The translations under genes and the position numbers were made by a program. A stretch of DNA of 64,000 nucleotides from Roseateles puraquae. Lineage in GTDB: Bacteria > Pseudomonadota > Gammaproteobacteria > Burkholderiales > Burkholderiaceae_C. The stretch is from positions 1 to 64,000 of the forward strand of contig NZ_NISI01000011.1 of assembly GCF_002205845.1 (NCBI RefSeq), written 5' to 3'. Below are positions 40,913-48,565 of this stretch, one piece after another (position 1 is the first letter of the stretch; each line of letters opens with the position of its first letter). The notes beneath the pieces are model-generated. The model was not told where the DNA came from. It saw only the letters and a list, made by a program, of their open reading frames with translations, and searched no databases.

Positions 40913-41682
40913 TTCATCGTCTCGATGCGCTTGACCATTTCCTTGGCGAAATCGACGAAGGCCTGTGCGCCCTTGGAGGTAGGGTCGAACACCACGCCCG
41001 GCAGGCCGTAGCTCGGGGCCTCGGCCAGGCGCACGTTGCGCGGGATGACGGTGTCGAAGACCTTGTTGCCAAAGTGCGCCTTGAGCTGGTCGCTGACCTG
41101 CTGCTGCAGCGTGATGCGCGGGTCGAACATCACGCGCAGCAGGCCGATGATCTGCAGGTCGTTGTTCAGGTTGGCGTGGATCTGCTTGATGGTGTTGACC
41201 AGGTCGGTCAGGCCTTCAAGCGCGAAGTACTCGCACTGCATCGGCACGATGACGCCGTGGGCGCTGCACAGGCCATTGAGCGTGAGCATGGACAGCGACG
41301 GCGGGCAGTCGATCAGGACGAAGTCGTAGTCGGGCCCCACCTCGGCCAAGGCGGCTTTGAGCCGGGCCTCGCGGCGCTCCAGGGCCACCAGGTCCACCTC
41401 GGCGCCGGCCAGTTCGCGGTTGGCGCCGAGCACGTCATAGCCAGCCTTCTCGGCGCGGGCCTTGGCCTCGGGGATGGAGGACGACTCCAGCAGCACGTCG
41501 TAGACCGTGGTCTCGAGCTTGCGCTTGTCGATGCCGGAGCCCATGGTGGCGTTGCCTTGAGGGTCGAGGTCGACGACGAGGACGCGCTGCCCGATCTGCG
41601 CCAGTCCGGCGGCGAGGTTGACGGTGGTGGTGGTCTTGCCGACGCCACCCTTCTGGTTGGCGATGCAGAAAATCTTGGCCAT
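40909..41682 (-). CDS. parA: Chromosome partitioning ATPase ParA (Soj)
   Basis: The 257-residue Walker-type ATPase begins MAKIFCIANQKGGVGKTTTTVNLAAGLA, with the deviant Walker A KGGVGKTT at 10-17, followed by DLDPQGNATMGSG and IDCPPSLSMLTLNGL. It forms the nucleoid gradient that moves ParB-parS complexes. The chromosomal length and lack of an N-terminal DNA-binding domain agree with chromosomal ParA. I use the ATG at 41682; a frame from 41754 reads through the palindromic repeat and is not credible. The expected parB partner is about 9 kb away at 30943. Confidence 0.97.
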   Translation of the reverse strand: MAKIFCIANQKGGVGKTTTTVNLAAGLAQIGQRVLVVDLDPQGNATMGSGIDKRKLETTVYDVLLESSSIPEAKARAEKAGYDVLGANRELAGAEVDLVALERREARLKAALAEVGPDYDFVLIDCPPSLSMLTLNGLCSAHGVIVPMQCEYFALEGLTDLVNTIKQIHANLNNDLQIIGLLRVMFDPRITLQQQVSDQLKAHFGNKVFDTVIPRNVRLAEAPSYGLPGVVFDPTSKGAQAFVDFAKEMVKRIETMK

Positions 41683-41726
41683 CTCTTGTTGTGCCGGGCG
41701 CTGAGTCGAACCGGGAGGATAAGCGC

Positions 41727-41807
41727 GAACACAGCCACAGAGGCACAGAGTCACAGAGAGAGAGGTATGGATTTCTCAGTGCCTCTGTGTCTGTGTGGCG
41801 CTGTTTC
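41727..41807. repeat. CACAGAG palindromic intergenic repeat, copy 2
   Basis: Left arm GAACACAGCCACAGAGGCAC (from 41727) and right arm TGCCTCTGTGTCTGTGTGG (from 41779) enclose about 16 bp. It fills the parA-rsmG gap. The match to copies 1 and 3 is strong, including the outer ACAGCCACAG/CTGTGTGG-type ends. Confidence 0.85.
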
Positions 41808-42433
41808 TACTGTGGCTTCATCCAGACGATGCAACGCTGGGCGTCCAGCCCGGGCACGTTGAGTTGTTCCACGTGAAACACCGTCACATCGTCAGGCAGG
41901 GCGGCGATCTCGTCCGCCGGGTGCTGGCCCTTCATCGCCAGCCAGACCGCACCCGGCGCGAGGTGCTGGCGGGTGAGGGTGGTGAAGTCCACCAGGGACG
42001 CAAACGCACGCGAGGTGATCACGCCGAAGGGCTCGGCCGTCAGTTGCTCAACCCGGCTGTGCACCCCATGCAGGTTGGGCAGCTTCAACTCGGCGGCCAC
42101 CTGCTGGATGAAAGTGGCCTTTTTGGCGACCGCGTCCACGCAGGTGACGTCGGTGCCGGGGCAGCAGATGGCAATGACCACACCCGGCAGCCCGCCGCCC
42201 GCGCCGACGTCCATCAGCCGAGCGGGCGCCCCGTGGCGCAGCAGCGGCGGGATGGCCGACAAGCTGTCCACGAGATGGTGGCTCAGCATTTGCGCCGGGT
42301 CTCGCACGGCGGTCAGGTTGTAGACCTTGTTCCACTTCTGGAGCAGGGCCAGATAGGCCAGCAGCTGGTCGATCTGGGCGGGCGACAGGTCGAGGCTGAG
42401 CTGTTGCGCGGCTTGTTCCAGGGTTGCTCTCAT
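41807..42433 (-). CDS. rsmG: 16S rRNA (guanine-527-N7)-methyltransferase RsmG
   Basis: The 208-residue enzyme has the SAM-binding loop DVGAGGGLPGVVIA, the preceding LVDSLSAIPPLLRHG, LQKWNKVYNLTAVRD near the N-terminus and SRAFASLVDF, all typical of RsmG/GidB. It follows mnmG in the usual mnmG-rsmG-parA order. A consensus parS site lies in its 3' coding part (41865-41880). The CACAGAG palindromes flank it on both sides. Confidence 0.97.
   Translation of the reverse strand: MRATLEQAAQQLSLDLSPAQIDQLLAYLALLQKWNKVYNLTAVRDPAQMLSHHLVDSLSAIPPLLRHGAPARLMDVGAGGGLPGVVIAICCPGTDVTCVDAVAKKATFIQQVAAELKLPNLHGVHSRVEQLTAEPFGVITSRAFASLVDFTTLTRQHLAPGAVWLAMKGQHPADEIAALPDDVTVFHVEQLNVPGLDAQRCIVWMKPQ
41865..41880. 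other. parS site 1 (in rsmG)
   Basis: TGTTCCACGTGAAACA matches the 16-bp chromosomal parS consensus TGTTNCACGTGAAACA exactly. It lies in the rsmG coding sequence about 180 bp upstream of the parA start. Confidence 0.93.
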
Positions 42434-42453
42434 CGGCGGCCCTCGAACCAAGC

Positions 42454-42538
42454 TATAGAGGCACAGGGGCACAGAGAGGCAGGTTTGGCGCCAACCGAGC
42501 GGCTCTGTGTCTCTGTGCCTCTGTGGCTGTGTTTTTTC
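42454..42538. repeat. CACAGAG palindromic intergenic repeat, copy 3
   Basis: Left arm AGAGGCACAGGGGCACAGAG (from 42457) and right arm CTCTGTGTCTCTGTGCCTCT (from 42503), then GTGGCTGTGTTTTTTC, a T-rich end. It lies between rsmG and mnmG, where it could also act as a terminator in the minus-strand mnmG transcript only if read the other way; the T-run faces plus-strand transcription. Confidence 0.85.
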
Positions 42539-42551
42539 AGCATCGCGAAGG

Positions 42552-44501
42552 TCATGCCGCCTCCGCTTCGGTGAAGCCCTTGAACTTGCCCTTCTTCAGG
42601 TGCACCAGCAGCAGCGAAATGGCGGCTGGCGTGATGCCGGAAATGCGGGAGGCTTGGCCCAGGGTCTCGGGGCGGTGGGCGTTGAGCTTCTGGCGGGCCT
42701 CGAAGGAGAGGGCATGGACGAGGCTGTAGTCCAGGTCTTGAGGCAGCTTCAGATGCTCGAAGTGCGCAGCGCGGGCGACATCGTCCACCTGCTTGTTGAT
42801 GTAGCCGGCGTACTTCACGCTGATCTCGACCTGCTCAGCCACGAGGTCGGCCAGCTCGGCGCCCAGTTCCGAAGCGAGGGTTTCACGTGAAACACCGGAG
42901 CCTGGTTTGGCGATGGCCGCGACTTCAGCCACGGTGTCGAAGCCGACGCCCGGCCGGCGCAGCAGGTCCGCCAGGTTGTATTCGCGCTCCAGCGCCTTTC
43001 CCACCAACCGTTCGGCGTCCGCCGCCGGCAGGATGCCGGGGTGCACCCAGGTGCTCTTGAGCTTCTCGGTTTCACGTGAAACAGCGTCGCGCTTGCGGTT
43101 GAACGCAGCCCACCGCTCGTCGTCCACCAGGCCGAGCTGTCGCCCGACGTCGGTCAGGCGCGCATCGGCGTTGTCCTCGCGCAGCTGCAGGCGGAACTCG
43201 GCGCGGCTGGTGAACATGCGGTAAGGCTCGGTCACGCCCTTGGTGATGAGGTCGTCCACCAGCACACCGAGGTAAGCCTGGTCGCGTGCCGGCGTCCAGG
43301 GGCCATCGCCGCGCACCTGCAGCGCCGCGTTCAGGCCGGCGAACAGGCCCTGGGCGGCTGCCTCTTCGTAGCCCGTCGTGCCGTTGATCTGGCCCGCGAA
43401 GAACAGCCCCTGGATGACCTTGGTCTCGAACGAGGCCTTCAGGCCGCGCGGGTCGAAGTAGTCGTACTCGATGGCGTAGCCCGGGCGCAGGATGTCGGCG
43501 TTCTCCAGGCCCGGGATGCTGCGCACCGCGGCGAGCTGGATGTCGAAGGGCAGGGAGGTCGAGATGCCGTTGGGGTAGAACTCGTGCGTCGTCAGGCCCT
43601 CGGGCTCCAGGAAGATCTGGTGCGAGTCCTTGTCGGCGAAGCGGTTCACCTTGTCCTCGATGCTCGGGCAGTAGCGCGGGCCCACGCCCTCGATGACGCC
43701 AGTGAACATGGGGCTGCGGTCGAAACCGCTGCGGATGATCTCGTGCGTGCGCGCGTTGGTGTGGGTGATCCAGCAGGGCACCTGCTGCGGGTGCATGGTG
43801 GCGTTGCCCATGAAGCTGAACACCGGCACCGGCGTCAAGTCACCGGGCTGGGCCTCGCACTTGGAGAAGTCGATGGTGCGGCCATCGATGCGCGGCGGCG
43901 TGCCGGTCTTGAGCCGCCCCTGCGGCAGCTTCAGCTCCTTCAGGCGCGCGGACAGCGACACCGCCGGCGGGTCGCCCGCGCGGCCGGCGCTGTAGTTCTC
44001 CAGGCCCACGTGGATGCGGCCGTCCAGAAACGTGCCGGCCGTCAGCACCACCGCGCGGGCGCGAAAAGCGATGCCGGCCTGCGTGACGGCGCCCACCACG
44101 CGGTCGCCTTCCACCATCAGGTCGTCCACGGCCTGCTGGAAGAGCATCAGGTTGGGCTGGTTCTCCAGGCGGCGGCGGATGGCGGCCTTGTAGAGGATGC
44201 GGTCAGCCTGGGCGCGGGTGGCGCGCACGGCCGGGCCCTTGGAGCCATTCAGGATGCGGAACTGGATACCGCCTTCATCGGTGGCCAGCGCCATCGCGCC
44301 GCCCAGGGCGTCGACCTCCTTCACGAGATGGCCCTTGCCGATACCGCCGATGCTGGGGTTGCAGCTCATCTGGCCCAGGGTCTCGATGTTGTGGGTCAGC
44401 AGCAGCGTCTGCGCACCCATGCGCGCCGCGGCCAGCGCCGCCTCGGTGCCGGCATGGCCGCCACCGACGACGATGACGTCGAATTCCTTGGGGTAGAGCA
44501 T
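42552..44501 (-). CDS. mnmG: tRNA uridine-5-carboxymethylaminomethyl modification enzyme MnmG (GidA)
   Basis: The 649-residue FAD enzyme works with MnmE to make cmnm5U34 in tRNA. Landmarks are the FAD fold [54 protein letters not shown] and the C-terminal helical domain. The ATG at 44501 is the natural start. It leads the mnmG-rsmG-parA series on the minus strand. Two parS sites lie in its coding sequence (42879 and 43068). A DnaA box lies about 70 bp upstream of the start. Confidence 0.97.
   Translation of the reverse strand: MLYPKEFDVIVVGGGHAGTEAALAAARMGAQTLLLTHNIETLGQMSCNPSIGGIGKGHLVKEVDALGGAMALATDEGGIQFRILNGSKGPAVRATRAQADRILYKAAIRRRLENQPNLMLFQQAVDDLMVEGDRVVGAVTQAGIAFRARAVVLTAGTFLDGRIHVGLENYSAGRAGDPPAVSLSARLKELKLPQGRLKTGTPPRIDGRTIDFSKCEAQPGDLTPVPVFSFMGNATMHPQQVPCWITHTNARTHEIIRSGFDRSPMFTGVIEGVGPRYCPSIEDKVNRFADKDSHQIFLEPEGLTTHEFYPNGISTSLPFDIQLAAVRSIPGLENADILRPGYAIEYDYFDPRGLKASFETKVIQGLFFAGQINGTTGYEEAAAQGLFAGLNAALQVRGDGPWTPARDQAYLGVLVDDLITKGVTEPYRMFTSRAEFRLQLREDNADARLTDVGRQLGLVDDERWAAFNRKRDAVSRETEKLKSTWVHPGILPAADAERLVGKALEREYNLADLLRRPGVGFDTVAEVAAIAKPGSGVSRETLASELGAELADLVAEQVEISVKYAGYINKQVDDVARAAHFEHLKLPQDLDYSLVHALSFEARQKLNAHRPETLGQASRISGITPAAISLLLVHLKKGKFKGFTEAEAA
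42879..42894. other. parS site 2 (in mnmG)
   Basis: GGTTTCACGTGAAACA matches the parS consensus at 15 of 16 positions (first base G instead of T). It lies in the mnmG coding sequence. Confidence 0.88.
43068..43083. other. parS site 3 (in mnmG)
   Basis: The same 16-mer as site 2 (15 of 16 to consensus), 189 bp further on. Three parS sites within 1.22 kb form the centromere cluster. Confidence 0.88.
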
Positions 44502-45159
44502 CTCGATCCTGAAAGAACATGGCCCCCGGGCCGGGTGCCCGGGCAAACCCCGAATTTTACGAACCCCCTGTGGATAAGTCACCCGTCGGATTTCTCGACG
44601 GCGGGCCCGCTGATTCGGAACAAAAGAGTCCCGGTCCGGAACAAACAGTCGTGACTGGCCCGTTTCGACAAATAGCCCTGACCAGCCGGCTTCAACAAGT
44701 GCCTGTGTTGCAAGGGAAATCTGCGACCGTCGAGGGCTTCCAAGCCGCCGTGCGCAGTCCTCGAATTCGGCCCCCTTAGCGAACCGAACTGGCCGTTGCG
44801 CCTGAGTTCCAATGCATAAAGCCCTTGCGAATCAGGCTGTTCCTTCAATCCGCACCGAAACCGCGGTGACAAACAAACCGGTCCGGAAAGTCGGAATGAC
44901 ATTCAAGTCTTGACCGGCCTCATTGCCCTCGGTGCTCTGGACTGTTCCGATGAATCGCGCGTTGTTTGACCTCTGAAGGGAGTGCGTGGCACTCCGAATC
45001 AGTATAGCCCGGCGAGGACCGGTACTCCTCGATACCGACTGCCTCAGCCGTTGCGGTAGTTCGAGCCGTAAGTCGGTCGTCCCGGTGCGCTTCGCCGGCG
45101 TCGCGCGGTGGGGCAACCGGCTGGTTTCAAAAAATACGGTTTAGCGCCATACTATATTT
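44502..45159. other. 658-bp intergenic region with one consensus DnaA box (44569-44577)
   Basis: TGTGGATAA at 44569-44577 is a perfect DnaA box (TTATCCACA on the other strand), about 70 bp before mnmG. No second close match was seen, so this is not a clear oriC; DnaA control of mnmG or an isolated box is possible. The rest of the gap has no convincing gene: reading frames there lack ribosome sites and normal composition. Around 45016-45090 there are complementary stretches (GACCG..CGGTC, CCGACT..AGTCGG) that could fold. Confidence 0.5.
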
Positions 45160-45165
45160 ATGGCG
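45126..45165 (+). promoter_or_regulatory. Promoter and dyad operator of the MerR-like gene
   Basis: TTCAAA and TACTAT are 18 bp apart, and the predicted start of transcription coincides with the ATG at 45160, so the mRNA would be leaderless; no ribosome site is present. A dyad CGCCAT-9 bp-ATGGCG (45145-45165) covers the -10 and the start codon and is a likely autoregulatory operator. Confidence 0.5.
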
Positions 45166-45615
45166 AAAGTGGCCGATCCCGCGCGCAGACCTGCCGAGTT
45201 CTTTTCTGCAGGGCAAGCTGCGCAGCTTTCGGGCCTCACGCTGGCGATGGTGAACTACCTGTGCCGTAACGATGTGGTGGTCCCGTCCGGTGGAGCGCAG
45301 CGTGGTCATGGAAGGAGCCGCCGATACACCTTCGGGGACGTGGTCGCTCTGAGGCTCGTTGCCAAGCTATCGGCTACCGGGGTGAGTCCTCTGCGGCTGC
45401 GACACGGCCTCCTGGGGTTGCGCAAGCACCATCCGGAAATCACGCTGACGTCGCTGCCGGGTAGCCACATTGTTACTAACGGGAGCGAGCTGTACCTGCG
45501 GCACAGGGACGCCCCCATCGAGCGGGCGTTTGACGGGCAATTCGCGTTCGCATTCGTAGTGGAGTTGACGACGCTGCAGCGGGAGGTTGCCTCCCTGATT
45601 GGCCTCGCCGCGTAG
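45160..45615 (+). CDS. MerR-type HTH protein of a small accessory module
   Basis: The 151-residue protein has an N-terminal MerR-like winged HTH (EFFSAGQAAQLSGLTLAMVNYLCRNDVVVPSGG...RGHGRSRRYTFGDVVALRLVAKL) and a C-terminal part of about 70 residues with no recognised effector domain (SLPGSHIVTNGSELYLRHRDAPIERAFDGQFAFAF). Base composition here is less GC-biased than the neighbours. It is followed by a short conserved-type gene and a broken third gene, probably one transferred unit. Its target is probably its own promoter. Confidence 0.7.
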   Translation: MAKVADPARRPAEFFSAGQAAQLSGLTLAMVNYLCRNDVVVPSGGAQRGHGRSRRYTFGDVVALRLVAKLSATGVSPLRLRHGLLGLRKHHPEITLTSLPGSHIVTNGSELYLRHRDAPIERAFDGQFAFAFVVELTTLQREVASLIGLAA

Positions 45616-45769
45616 CGGCAGGGAACCTGGGTCTGACAAAATGAGTGCAGTGCTTGATGAATCGACCGGAGAGGCCGGCCGACGCAGGCGTGGCTCTCGG
45701 CTTCTGGCTGAGACAACTGGCTCACTTTCAGGCCCTCAGTGCAAGACGACTGCCAAAGGGGGTGTCGAC

Positions 45770-46033
45770 ATGACGATTGGAATTACAGGTCAAGCATCGG
45801 CGTTCGAAAACGACGTCGCCGCATACCTGCAGGAACTGCCGAGGCTGCTGGGAACCAGCGAGGGCAAGTTCGCGCTCATCGGTCACGCGCACCTTGAGGG
45901 CATCCACGACTCGCAAGAGCAGGCAATGCGAGAGGGTTACACCCGCTTCGGCCTGGGCGGCTTTCTGGTTCAACAGATCGCCCAGAGCGACCTCGACATG
46001 GCGGTGCACTGGCATCAGTCATGCCAGTCCTGA
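45770..46033 (+). CDS. Small DUF5678-like protein of the MerR module
   Basis: The 87-residue protein from the ATG at 45770, behind AAGGGGGT, reads AAYLQELPRLLGTSEGKFALIGHAHLEGIHDSQEQAMREGYTRFGLGGFLVQQI. This follows the DUF5678 pattern (short N-term helix, GKFALI, eAxxxGyxrFGxxxFLVqxI). The function is unknown. In other bacteria I recall similar genes between an HTH gene and a retropepsin-like protease gene, which fits the remains downstream. Confidence 0.6.
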   Translation: MTIGITGQASAFENDVAAYLQELPRLLGTSEGKFALIGHAHLEGIHDSQEQAMREGYTRFGLGGFLVQQIAQSDLDMAVHWHQSCQS

Positions 46034-46115
46034 CCTTTTCAAAGTCGCAGCTAGGCCCAATTCTCGAAGTCTCAGTCTGGCCGGGCGCTGAAGCGCTCAA
46101 GCAGTTGAAGCTTCG
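46021..46115 (+). pseudogene. 5' fragment of a retropepsin-like protein gene (tentative)
   Basis: A frame starting at 46021 inside the end of the preceding gene reads MPVLTFSKSQLGPILEVSVW and then PGAEALKQLK before composition changes to Arg-rich nonsense of the antisense neighbour. The phrase GPILEV near the N-terminus resembles starts of retropepsin-like proteases found after DUF5678-type genes. The body is missing, so a deletion near 46100-46123 probably removed it. Identification is weak because only about 30 residues remain. Confidence 0.35.
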
Positions 46116-46123
46116 TGCGAGGT

Positions 46124-46396
46124 TCAGTCCTGAGCGTCGGCTTCGATCCAGGCGAGGTCGTCGATGGCGTCGGCCACCGGCACGCGCCAGCCCAGGGCTG
46201 ACGGCGGGGCCAGCGGCGCAAGCGGCTTGAGGGCGCGCAGGTCGGGCCGCGCGTCGATCAGGCGCCGGGCGCTCAGGATGCTGTGCGCGAACTCCGGGCT
46301 GGCCGCCAGCTTGAAGTCGAGGTAGCTGTCATGCCGCTCGGGAAAGACCCGCCACCAGGCGACGATGCTGTCCACATTGCTCAGGTCGAGTTGCAT
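46124..46396 (-). CDS. Small conserved-type protein downstream of the SRAP homologue
   Basis: The 90-residue protein begins MQLDLSNVDSIVAWWRVFPERHDSYLDFKLAASPEFAHSIL and contains many aromatic residues in the first half. AGGAG lies 7 nt before the ATG at 46396. It follows the SRAP homologue by 14 bp and is probably under the same SOS box. I do not recognise a named family, but the compact, well-formed N-terminus and ribosome site support a gene. Confidence 0.65.
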   Translation of the reverse strand: MQLDLSNVDSIVAWWRVFPERHDSYLDFKLAASPEFAHSILSARRLIDARPDLRALKPLAPLAPPSALGWRVPVADAIDDLAWIEADAQD

Positions 46397-46410
46397 CAGG
46401 AGGCTCCTGC

Positions 46411-47229
46411 TCAGAAAAGGTCGGCCGTGGTCGGGCCGGCGGGCTCGGGGGACCGGGGGCGCATCAGGCGCGGCGAAGCCCGGCGGGTGGGGGCCGCGGG
46501 GGCCTGGGCGGCCATCGCATGCCATTCATGGGCGAACATGTCCGGCACCACCGACCAGCTCGCCGGCTCGCGCCAGGGTGTGTCGGCCTGCGCCAGCGGC
46601 GCCGCCTGCAGGGCTTCGGCCATGGGCCGCTGCAGCAGCCGTTCGGCGTCTTTCAGCCCGCCGTCCAGCCAGGGCGCCAGCGACTCCAGCGGCAGCAGCA
46701 CCGGCATGCGCGCCGCCTGCCCGGGCGAGGCCAGGTGGCGGAAGACCTCATGGCCGTCCGCCGGACGCGTCAGCACACAGAAGGAGAGCAGCTCGGCGCC
46801 GTCCGGTCCCGTCCAGGTGTTCCACAGGCCGGCCAGCGCCAGCGGCAGGCCGGCCGACTGCTGCACGGTCCAGCGCTGGGGCTGGCCGGTCGAAAAACTC
46901 CAGGCCTGCAGGCCCATGACAGGCACCACGCAGCGCTGCCCCGCCCACCAGCTCTCCCGGAAGGTGGCGAGTGACTTCATCGTCTCGATGGCGCAGTGCG
47001 TGGCCTGGCCGCCAAGGCTCAGGTCGACAGCCCGGCGCGACAGCAGCCCGAGCCGGCCGAGGCGCACCTCGCCCACTGCGCCGGCGGGCTTCGTCGGGGC
47101 GGGCATCAGCAGCGGCATGTCCAGCTCGCCGGGTGCCTCCGGGCACGGGCTGCCCCCCTCCGGCAGGGCCGAGCCGAAGCGGGCCAGCAGCAGTGCGGCG
47201 TCGGTGACGGGTACGTAATGCGGATGCAT
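46411..47229 (-). CDS. SRAP (YedK/HMCES-like) homologue lacking canonical active-site residues
   Basis: The 272-residue protein follows the SRAP fold: KSLATFRESWWAGQRCVVPVMGLQAW resembles the core pfR.a...rRClvPadGfyEW, and VLTRPADGHEVFRHLASPGQAARMPVLLP matches the following His-containing segment. True SRAP enzymes begin MCGR and use Cys2 to cross-link abasic sites; here residue 2 is His, the N-A-R-x-E motif is C-A-I-E-T and the Glu of FYEW is Ala. It is therefore probably not a canonical abasic-site cross-linker. A LexA box at 47284 controls it, so the SOS link is kept. The 90-residue gene follows. Confidence 0.75.
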   Translation of the reverse strand: MHPHYVPVTDAALLLARFGSALPEGGSPCPEAPGELDMPLLMPAPTKPAGAVGEVRLGRLGLLSRRAVDLSLGGQATHCAIETMKSLATFRESWWAGQRCVVPVMGLQAWSFSTGQPQRWTVQQSAGLPLALAGLWNTWTGPDGAELLSFCVLTRPADGHEVFRHLASPGQAARMPVLLPLESLAPWLDGGLKDAERLLQRPMAEALQAAPLAQADTPWREPASWSVVPDMFAHEWHAMAAQAPAAPTRRASPRLMRPRSPEPAGPTTADLF

Positions 47230-47283
47230 GGTGGGGGCCTCTTGCCAACCTCAGCGTTCCAAAGCTGGCTGGCTCGGATGGTA

Positions 47284-47299
47284 CTGTATACAAAAACAG
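47284..47299. promoter_or_regulatory. LexA (SOS) box
   Basis: CTGTATACAAAAACAG has the exact CTGT-N8-ACAG form with an AT-rich centre. It is 55 bp upstream of the SRAP-like gene and 53 bp upstream of the divergent Crp/Fnr gene. The SRAP operon is the usual SOS target. Confidence 0.8.
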
Positions 47300-47351
47300 G
47301 TGTTCAAACATCCAGGGCGGCGGACGAGAGTCGGCGTGCTGCAATCCCGCC

Positions 47352-47990
47352 ATGCCGTTTCCGACCGATCCTGCGCTGGCGCCCCTGGCCGAGCTGGCCG
47401 CCCGCGCCCAGACCCTGCGTGTGCCGGCCGGTACCCGTCTGTTCGACGCCGGGCAGCCTTGCCCCGGCTTCCCGCTGGTGGACGCGGGCAGCGTGCGCGT
47501 GTCGCTGATGGCGCCCGACGGGCGGCAACTGGAGCTCTACCGTGTCGAGCCGGGTGAGGTCTGCGTGGTGTCGGCCACCTGCCTGTTCGCGCACCGCGCG
47601 GCGACCGCCAGCGGCGAGGCGCGCACCGAGACCGTCCTGCGCCTCATCAGTCCGGCCGACTTCGAGGCCGTCTGCGAACGTGACGCCGTGCTTCGCCGCT
47701 ATGTGATGGGCCTGATGGCCGAACGCCTGGCCGACCTGATGGCCCTCGTCGAAGCCGTGGCCTTCCAGCGCCTGGACCAGCGCCTCGCGGCCCTGCTCGG
47801 CGCCCGCGGGCCGCAGGTGCGCACCACGCACCAGCAGCTGGCCGATGAGCTGGGCACCGTGCGCGAGATCGTCAGCCGGCTGCTGCGCCGCTTCGAGCGC
47901 GACGGCTGGGTGGCGCTGGGGCGCGAGCGCATCGACGTGCTGGACCCGGCCGCGCTGCAGCGGGTTTGCGCTGGCGCAAACGCTGTGTGA
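47352..47990 (+). CDS. Crp/Fnr-family transcription regulator
   Basis: The 212-residue protein has a cyclic-nucleotide-binding-like sensor (about 20-130; DAGQPCPGFPLVDAGSVRVSLMAPDGRQLELYRVEPGEVC) and a C-terminal winged HTH (THQQLADELGTVREIVSRLLRRFERDGWVAL). The N-terminal Cys cluster of FNR is absent; scattered Cys at about 37, 71 and 77 could sense redox or nitric oxide. A DUF2892 gene follows after 67 bp with a palindrome between, so this regulator probably controls that gene, a combination I associate with anaerobic or sulphur-linked control. Confidence 0.88.
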   Translation: MPFPTDPALAPLAELAARAQTLRVPAGTRLFDAGQPCPGFPLVDAGSVRVSLMAPDGRQLELYRVEPGEVCVVSATCLFAHRAATASGEARTETVLRLISPADFEAVCERDAVLRRYVMGLMAERLADLMALVEAVAFQRLDQRLAALLGARGPQVRTTHQQLADELGTVREIVSRLLRRFERDGWVALGRERIDVLDPAALQRVCAGANAV

Positions 47991-48000
47991 CCGCGGTCAC
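47964..48000. promoter_or_regulatory. Two palindromes at the 3' end of the Crp/Fnr gene
   Basis: GTTTGCGC-TG-GCGCAAAC (47964-47981) is a perfect 8-bp-arm repeat inside the last codons. GTGACCGCGGTCAC (47987-48000) is a perfect 14-bp palindrome over the stop codon, about 58 bp upstream of the DUF2892 ATG, the natural place for an operator of the Crp/Fnr protein. Confidence 0.6.
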
Positions 48001-48057
48001 CGACAGTCGCCGTCGTCGTGTCGAAGATGACATCACCCACTCGCCAAGGAGAGACTG

Positions 48058-48252
48058 ATGTTCAAGACCAATGTCGGCGGCCTCGACCGCATCGCCCGCA
48101 TCCTGGCCGGCCTCGTGCTGCTCGCGCTGACCCTCACCGGCGTGATCGGTGTCTGGGGCTGGATCGGCCTCGTGCCGCTGGCCACCGGCCTGCTGAGCAC
48201 CTGCCCGCTGTACTCGGTACTCGGCTTCAACACCTGTCCCGTGAAGACCTGA
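48058..48252 (+). CDS. DUF2892 (YgaP-like) small inner-membrane protein
   Basis: The 64-residue protein has the [22 protein letters not shown] start and two membrane segments typical of DUF2892, ending [16 protein letters not shown]. The family often accompanies rhodanese domains (YgaP), but here stands alone. AAGGAGA precedes the ATG. Confidence 0.85.
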   Translation: MFKTNVGGLDRIARILAGLVLLALTLTGVIGVWGWIGLVPLATGLLSTCPLYSVLGFNTCPVKT

Positions 48253-48286
48253 GCCGAGCGGCGCGCGAGCGGCCGACAATCCCGCC

Positions 48287-48565
48287 ATGGATTGCCGCCC
48301 CCGCTGCGCTGCCTGCTGCATCGCGCCGTCGATCAGCTCGCCCATCCCCGGCCACCCGCAGGGCAAGCCGGCCGGCGTGCGCTGCGTGCAGCTCGATGAC
48401 GACGACCGCTGCAAGATCTTCGGCCGCCCCGAGCGCCCGGCGGTGTGCGGCTCGCTGCAGCCCAGCGAGCTGATGTGCGGCGACAGCCGCGAGCAGGCGA
48501 TGCGCTGGCTGGGCTGGATGGAGCGCGAAACCGCACCCCACACCACGCCGGATCAGCCCGGCTGA
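48287..48565 (+). CDS. YkgJ-family cysteine-cluster protein
   Basis: The 92-residue protein has the Cys pattern [20 protein letters not shown] (C3, C7, C10, C11), [36 protein letters not shown], which is the YkgJ-type metal-binding cluster. It is convergent with the DUF2061 gene, overlapping by 13 bp. Function unknown; probably binds iron or zinc. Confidence 0.85.
   Translation: MDCRPRCAACCIAPSISSPIPGHPQGKPAGVRCVQLDDDDRCKIFGRPERPAVCGSLQPSELMCGDSREQAMRWLGWMERETAPHTTPDQPG

Noticed and set aside
44519-45116. Frames in the 44502-45159 gap as genes
   Set aside because: No ribosome site, no motif and abnormal composition on either strand.
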